A stretch of 64,000 bases of DNA. Origin: Nonlabens sp. Ci31 (GTDB taxonomy: Bacteria; Bacteroidota; Bacteroidia; Flavobacteriales; Flavobacteriaceae). Shown here in pieces: positions 60,646-64,000 of this stretch (positions within the stretch are counted from its first letter, which is position 1; every line of letters starts with the position of its first letter). Location of the stretch: NCBI RefSeq assembly GCF_012974865.1, contig NZ_CP043633.1, positions 1,488,001 to 1,552,000 on the forward strand. The letters run 5' to 3'. The position numbers were made by a program, and so were the translations under genes. The notes under the pieces are model-generated. The model saw only the letters and a program-made list of their open reading frames with translations, was not told where the DNA came from and did no database searches.

Positions 60646-62835
60646 ATGAGGTTATTTTTTGGGATTCTGTTTTTGCTTTTATGCACCACCGCAGCTGCGC
60701 AAAGGAAAGGTGTGCAAGAAGCAGAATTGTTAATGACTAAAGTCCTTATTTCTAAAAAGAAAAATGACCCCACTCACAAGCTTAATTCTTATAAGTACGA
60801 TGCTTATGAGAATTTAAAAGTGTCTGGAGATCCAGAGGCATTAACAGGACCAGGTTATAAAAAAACGGAACTGCGTAAAACGCTTAAGAAAACAGGTGTC
60901 TTTTTTGCAGAAAAAACCTCCCAACATATTTACGATCACATAGAAGGATATAAAGAGGTGATTACTGGGGCAAATATGCCCGGTTTTGATGAGCCTGTTT
61001 ATCCTATTTATAATATCGACTTCCAGTCAGAGAATATATACGATGAGAAGTATATCATTTTTGATCAAGAATACATCAGCCCGCTGAATGAGAAGTCTAT
61101 TTCCTTGTACAATTTTCAAATTGTAAAGGACTCTCTTATTGGGGGAAGAGTCGTTACTAAATTAAGTTTTTCGCCTAGAGTAGAAAAAGGACTTCGTTTG
61201 TTTTCTGGTTTTCTCTACATCGACCAGCAAACTTATGGAGTGGCAAAAGCAGTTTTTGAAAAGACAGGAGCTCTTTATATCAACGCTTATCATGAATTTG
61301 TTTATGATGAAATGTTTTCGCTATGGTTCAACAGTTCTAGAAAACTTTATGTGCGACAAGAAAAAACCAGGAAAGAGGTGGAACTGTTTGGTGCTCGACT
61401 AGAAGTGGGAATCGAGAAAAGTACTAATGATGACCAAAAAGCAGCAGAAGAGCTTTACTTGATTATGGAAGCGGTCAATTCTAATTTTAAAACCAATAAA
61501 AGCCTGAATTATGGAAGGCGTGGTCTTAAAATAGAAGTTCAGGACTCGGCTATCGACCAACTAGATACCTACTGGGAAAAATACAGAGGAGAGGACGCCT
61601 TTTCTACTACAGAGCTGGCTCAGTTTATGAATTTGGACAGTATCGTAGATGCGTCAAAAATCACTCGGAAACTAGAGACTTTGGATAAATTTAAAGTAGG
61701 GTATTTCCCGGTGAGTTTTGTGGATATTGATTTGAAATATCTGGTGAAATACAACGATTATGAAGCTTTTAGATTAGGAATAGGTGGTCAGACGAATGAG
61801 AAGTTGAGTGAAAGTTTTAGAATCAATGGTTACCTTGCCTATGGAACTAAAGACGCTGTTTTCAAACATAAAATAGGAATAGGTTACCGCATCAATAAGG
61901 AAAAAAATACCTGGCTTAATATTTACAAACAAGATGACATTACAGAGTTTGCCGCAGAGAGCTTTTTGACAGACGCCCGGGTATACTCGCTTTTTGAGCC
62001 TAGATTGATCAATATTCCTACGTTCTACTTGTATAAAGAATATGGGATGTCGTTACAACAGCGTTTGTTTCCCTCTGTGATTAGTGAGCTCTCGCTTTCG
62101 CGAAAGCGGATTTCTCAAACAACAAATTACCAATTCATTCCAGATAATGAGGTTTTTACAGATTATGTATTAGCTGAGGTTTCTCTTGGAGCAAGATGGA
62201 GTCCAGCTAGTGAATATATGCGCACGCCAAAAGGATATCAAGAGATATCTAGAGGTTACCCTATTTTAAGTGGTCAAATTACACAAGGTATTAAAGGATT
62301 TACAGAAAGTAATTTCAATTATCTTAAAGTATCAGCTAAGGTGGAGTACGCTTTTAAAAGACCGGATAAATCCAGTACAGAATTCTTATTAGAAGGTCAT
62401 TACAGTGCAGGGGAAGTGCCGTTAACACATCTTTACCACGCGTATCCTAATGCGCCTAATAGAGATGAGATTTTACAACGATTCTCTGTTGCAGGAAGGC
62501 GTAGTTTTGAAACCATGTATTTCAATGAGTTCTTTTCTGATAAGCTTACGGTAGGTCAGATAAAGCATCACTTTGCTCCTTTTAATATTTTTTCTTTTTT
62601 AAAGCCAGAAATGGTTTTAATTTCTAAAGTTGCTTGGGGCGATTTAGACAACGCACAACGTCATCAAAATGTAACGATCAATACCTTAGAAAAAGGCTAT
62701 TTTGAAAGTGGTTTTGAGTTGAATAAATTGCTATTTGGTTTTGGGTTGAGCGCGAGTTACCGTTATGGTGCTTATCATCTTCCTGATTTTGCAGATAATG
62801 TGGCCGTAAAATTCACCTTCTATTTAGAGCTTTAA
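60646..62835 (+). CDS. DUF5686-family outer-membrane protein (no N-terminal CarboxypepD_reg domain)
   Basis: A 729-residue exported protein (signal 'MRLFFGILFLLLCTTAAAQ'). It resembles DUF5686 proteins of Bacteroidota: 'HKLNSYKYDAYENLKVSGDP', 'FFAEKTSQHIYDHIEGYKEV', 'LFSGFLYIDQQTYGVAKAVF' and a long beta-rich second half likely to form a barrel ('GIGGQTNEKLSESFRINGYL' onward). Most relatives begin with a CarboxypepD_reg domain; here the DUF5686 part follows the signal directly. A perfect palindrome copy lies at 62093-62108 and reads 'LSLSRKR'. Function unknown. The gap before it (60397-60645) shows no strong terminator or promoter. Confidence 0.75.
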   Translation: MRLFFGILFLLLCTTAAAQRKGVQEAELLMTKVLISKKKNDPTHKLNSYKYDAYENLKVSGDPEALTGPGYKKTELRKTLKKTGVFFAEKTSQHIYDHIEGYKEVITGANMPGFDEPVYPIYNIDFQSENIYDEKYIIFDQEYISPLNEKSISLYNFQIVKDSLIGGRVVTKLSFSPRVEKGLRLFSGFLYIDQQTYGVAKAVFEKTGALYINAYHEFVYDEMFSLWFNSSRKLYVRQEKTRKEVELFGARLEVGIEKSTNDDQKAAEELYLIMEAVNSNFKTNKSLNYGRRGLKIEVQDSAIDQLDTYWEKYRGEDAFSTTELAQFMNLDSIVDASKITRKLETLDKFKVGYFPVSFVDIDLKYLVKYNDYEAFRLGIGGQTNEKLSESFRINGYLAYGTKDAVFKHKIGIGYRINKEKNTWLNIYKQDDITEFAAESFLTDARVYSLFEPRLINIPTFYLYKEYGMSLQQRLFPSVISELSLSRKRISQTTNYQFIPDNEVFTDYVLAEVSLGARWSPASEYMRTPKGYQEISRGYPILSGQITQGIKGFTESNFNYLKVSAKVEYAFKRPDKSSTEFLLEGHYSAGEVPLTHLYHAYPNAPNRDEILQRFSVAGRRSFETMYFNEFFSDKLTVGQIKHHFAPFNIFSFLKPEMVLISKVAWGDLDNAQRHQNVTINTLEKGYFESGFELNKLLFGFGLSASYRYGAYHLPDFADNVAVKFTFYLEL
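62093..62108. repeat. 16-bp palindromic repeat, perfect copy in DUF5686 gene
   Basis: CGCTTTCGCGAAAGCG, read in a third frame as Leu-Ser-Arg-Lys-Arg within 'SELSLSRKRISQ'. Confidence 0.95.
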
Positions 62836-62988
62836 TACTCGAAAAAAACTGATGACAATTCCTATTAAATTACACCTTTACTTTGTTTGAAGCAAAGGTA
62901 AAATTATCGATTCTGTTAAGGTTTCTTAATTTATACTGTGCACAGCACATTAAATAACTAATCGTTAAATAATCACACGTTTTAAAAG

Positions 62989-62996
62989 TACATTTG
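62989..62996 (+). promoter_or_regulatory. -7 promoter box of the last gene
   Basis: TACATTTG, exact consensus, 18 nt before the ATG at 63015. Confidence 0.65.
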
Positions 62997-63014
62997 CACG
63001 CCTTAAAATGATCC

Positions 63015-64000
63015 ATGCAAAAGTTATTTAGTTTTAGATTTTGGAACAGTATTGCTAGACTGATACTGCGCAATAGGGAGATCATTCTCGGGCTTATTGT
63101 GATCATAACTATCGCTTTTGCCACACAATGGAAGTACATGCAGTTTACTCATACGGAAGCAAATCTTCTTCCAGACGACCATCCCATAAATGAAGAGTAC
63201 AATAAGTTTTTAGATAAATTTGGTGAAGAAGGAAACCTTATTATTCTAGGGGTAGAAAATAAAAATTTAGATAACTTTAAAAGCTTTAATGCTTGGAATG
63301 AGTTGGCAGATTCCATAGCCACTTTTGAGGAAGTAGAATTAGTGCTTTCCACTTCTAACCTACCTAATCTGTCAAAGACAGAAGATAATACTCAATTTAT
63401 TATAGAGCCTGTTCTTAAAGAAGTTCTTAAAGATAATGACGAATTAATAGCTTTTAAAAAGAAGCTCTTTAATGATTTGCCTTTTTATAAAAACCTGATC
63501 TATTCAGAAAATGATAGCGTGATACGTACCGCTATTTATTTAAAGAAGGAGATTGTAAACACAAAGGAGCGCGCAGACTTTGTCATCGATAAATTCCAAC
63601 CGCTTGTTCAAGAATATTCCACTAAAAATGAGTTGGATATCAGGACCTCTGGAATGCCTTATATCAGGACGCTCAATTCTCAGAATATTGTTGATGAGAT
63701 AGGCATGTTTTTGATCGCTGCATTGGCAATTACTTCAGGAATTTTCTTCTTTTTCTTTAGATCCTGGCGAGCGACTTTTATCTCCATCCTAACCGTTATA
63801 ATAGGAGTGATGTGGGCTTTCGGTATTTTAGGATGGATAGGTTATGAAATTACGGTTCTCACGGCATTAATTCCGCCATTGATTATTGTGATCGGGATTC
63901 CCAATTGTATTTTCTTGATCAATAAATACCAGCAAGAAATAAAAAAACACGGTAATCAAGCCTTGTCATTGCAACGGGTCATTACTAAAGTAGGTAATGC
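63015..64000 (+). CDS. RND/MMPL-superfamily exporter, 5' part (runs off the window)
   Basis: The frame opens at ATG 63015 ('MQKLFSFRFWNSIARLILRN') and stays open to the end of the window (328 full codons, no stop). It begins with a transmembrane helix ('REIILGLIVIITIAFATQWK'), a periplasmic loop with 'EANLLPDDHPINEEYNKFLD' and 'DIRTSGMPYIRTLNSQNIVD', and then several hydrophobic segments ('EIGMFLIAALAITSGIFFFF', 'LTVIIGVMWAFGILGWIGYE', 'LTALIPPLIIVIGIPNCIFL'). This is the first half of an MMPL/SSD-type RND exporter, a group of ~760-800 residues in Bacteroidota, often linked to lipid or hopanoid transport; the substrate is unknown. Confidence 0.82.
   Translation, partial: MQKLFSFRFWNSIARLILRNREIILGLIVIITIAFATQWKYMQFTHTEANLLPDDHPINEEYNKFLDKFGEEGNLIILGVENKNLDNFKSFNAWNELADSIATFEEVELVLSTSNLPNLSKTEDNTQFIIEPVLKEVLKDNDELIAFKKKLFNDLPFYKNLIYSENDSVIRTAIYLKKEIVNTKERADFVIDKFQPLVQEYSTKNELDIRTSGMPYIRTLNSQNIVDEIGMFLIAALAITSGIFFFFFRSWRATFISILTVIIGVMWAFGILGWIGYEITVLTALIPPLIIVIGIPNCIFLINKYQQEIKKHGNQALSLQRVITKVGN

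Noticed and set aside
62868..62900. Hairpin TTTACTTTG / CAAAGGTAAA as terminator
   Set aside because: One wobble pair and no T run afterwards; not convincing.

Overview
The window reads as chromosomal DNA of a marine-type Flavobacteriaceae bacterium (phylum Bacteroidota). Supporting signs are the TAnnTTTG promoter boxes in front of many genes, the lack of obvious Shine-Dalgarno sites, type IX secretion (T9SS) C-terminal sorting domains, TonB-linked receptors with CarboxypepD_reg domains, GLPGLI and DUF5686 proteins, a DnaE with an N-terminal exonuclease, an OlsF-type acyltransferase, and low G+C by eye. A Nonlabens/Dokdonia-like genus would fit the dispersed palindrome CGCTTTCGCGAAAGCG, but that is a guess. 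No rRNA, tRNA, CRISPR array, prophage or intact insertion sequence was seen.

Layout. 0.4-7.4 kb: a TonB-C-domain protein, dxs, a large secreted T9SS beta-propeller protein and dgt. 7.5-14.1 kb: a TonB-dependent receptor, a surface lipoprotein and a PiT phosphate permease. 14.4-21.2 kb: a leftward tetR-tolC-adaptor-RND efflux operon with a palindromic operator candidate. 21.3-26.1 kb: a polyprenyl synthetase, a ligase-associated exonuclease/ATP-dependent DNA ligase pair and a small lipoprotein. 26.4-35 kb: threonine dehydrogenase, a TerB-like protein, fbp, GNAT-aspartokinase, an OlsF-like acyltransferase, two tandem CarboxypepD_reg paralogues and an inactive-looking phosphatase. 35-44 kb: a TM2 protein, a VOC-family pseudogene coupled to a hydroxyacid dehydrogenase, an unknown protein, mgtE and dnaE. 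44-52 kb: a DUF2383 protein, two T9SS cargo proteins and nrdBA. 52-59 kb: a DUF3109 protein and then the most unusual locus of the window. 59-64 kb: pyrH-frr, a DUF5686 protein and the start of an RND/MMPL exporter that runs off the end.

The unusual locus (about 53.0-58.95 kb, minus strand) is a tandemly duplicated three-gene module: a small exported two-cysteine protein, a GLPGLI-family protein and an outer-membrane receptor. In both copies the small gene and the GLPGLI gene overlap through the same 7-nt ATGGTAA. The right-hand copy is decaying: its small gene has AGG where the other has ATG, and its receptor survives only as a 49-codon stub. The module copies are separated and flanked by four diverged copies of an ~86-bp intergenic repeat, by TTGAAC hexamer tracts, and by 5' leaders that share a 75-bp stretch with one difference and then carry 8-bp tandem repeats whose unit differs between the copies.

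Across the window the 16-bp palindrome CGCTTTCGCGAAAGCG occurs seven times exactly and three times with one mismatch, often inside genes and in different reading frames. All functions are inferred from recognisable motifs in the sequence; no database search was run.
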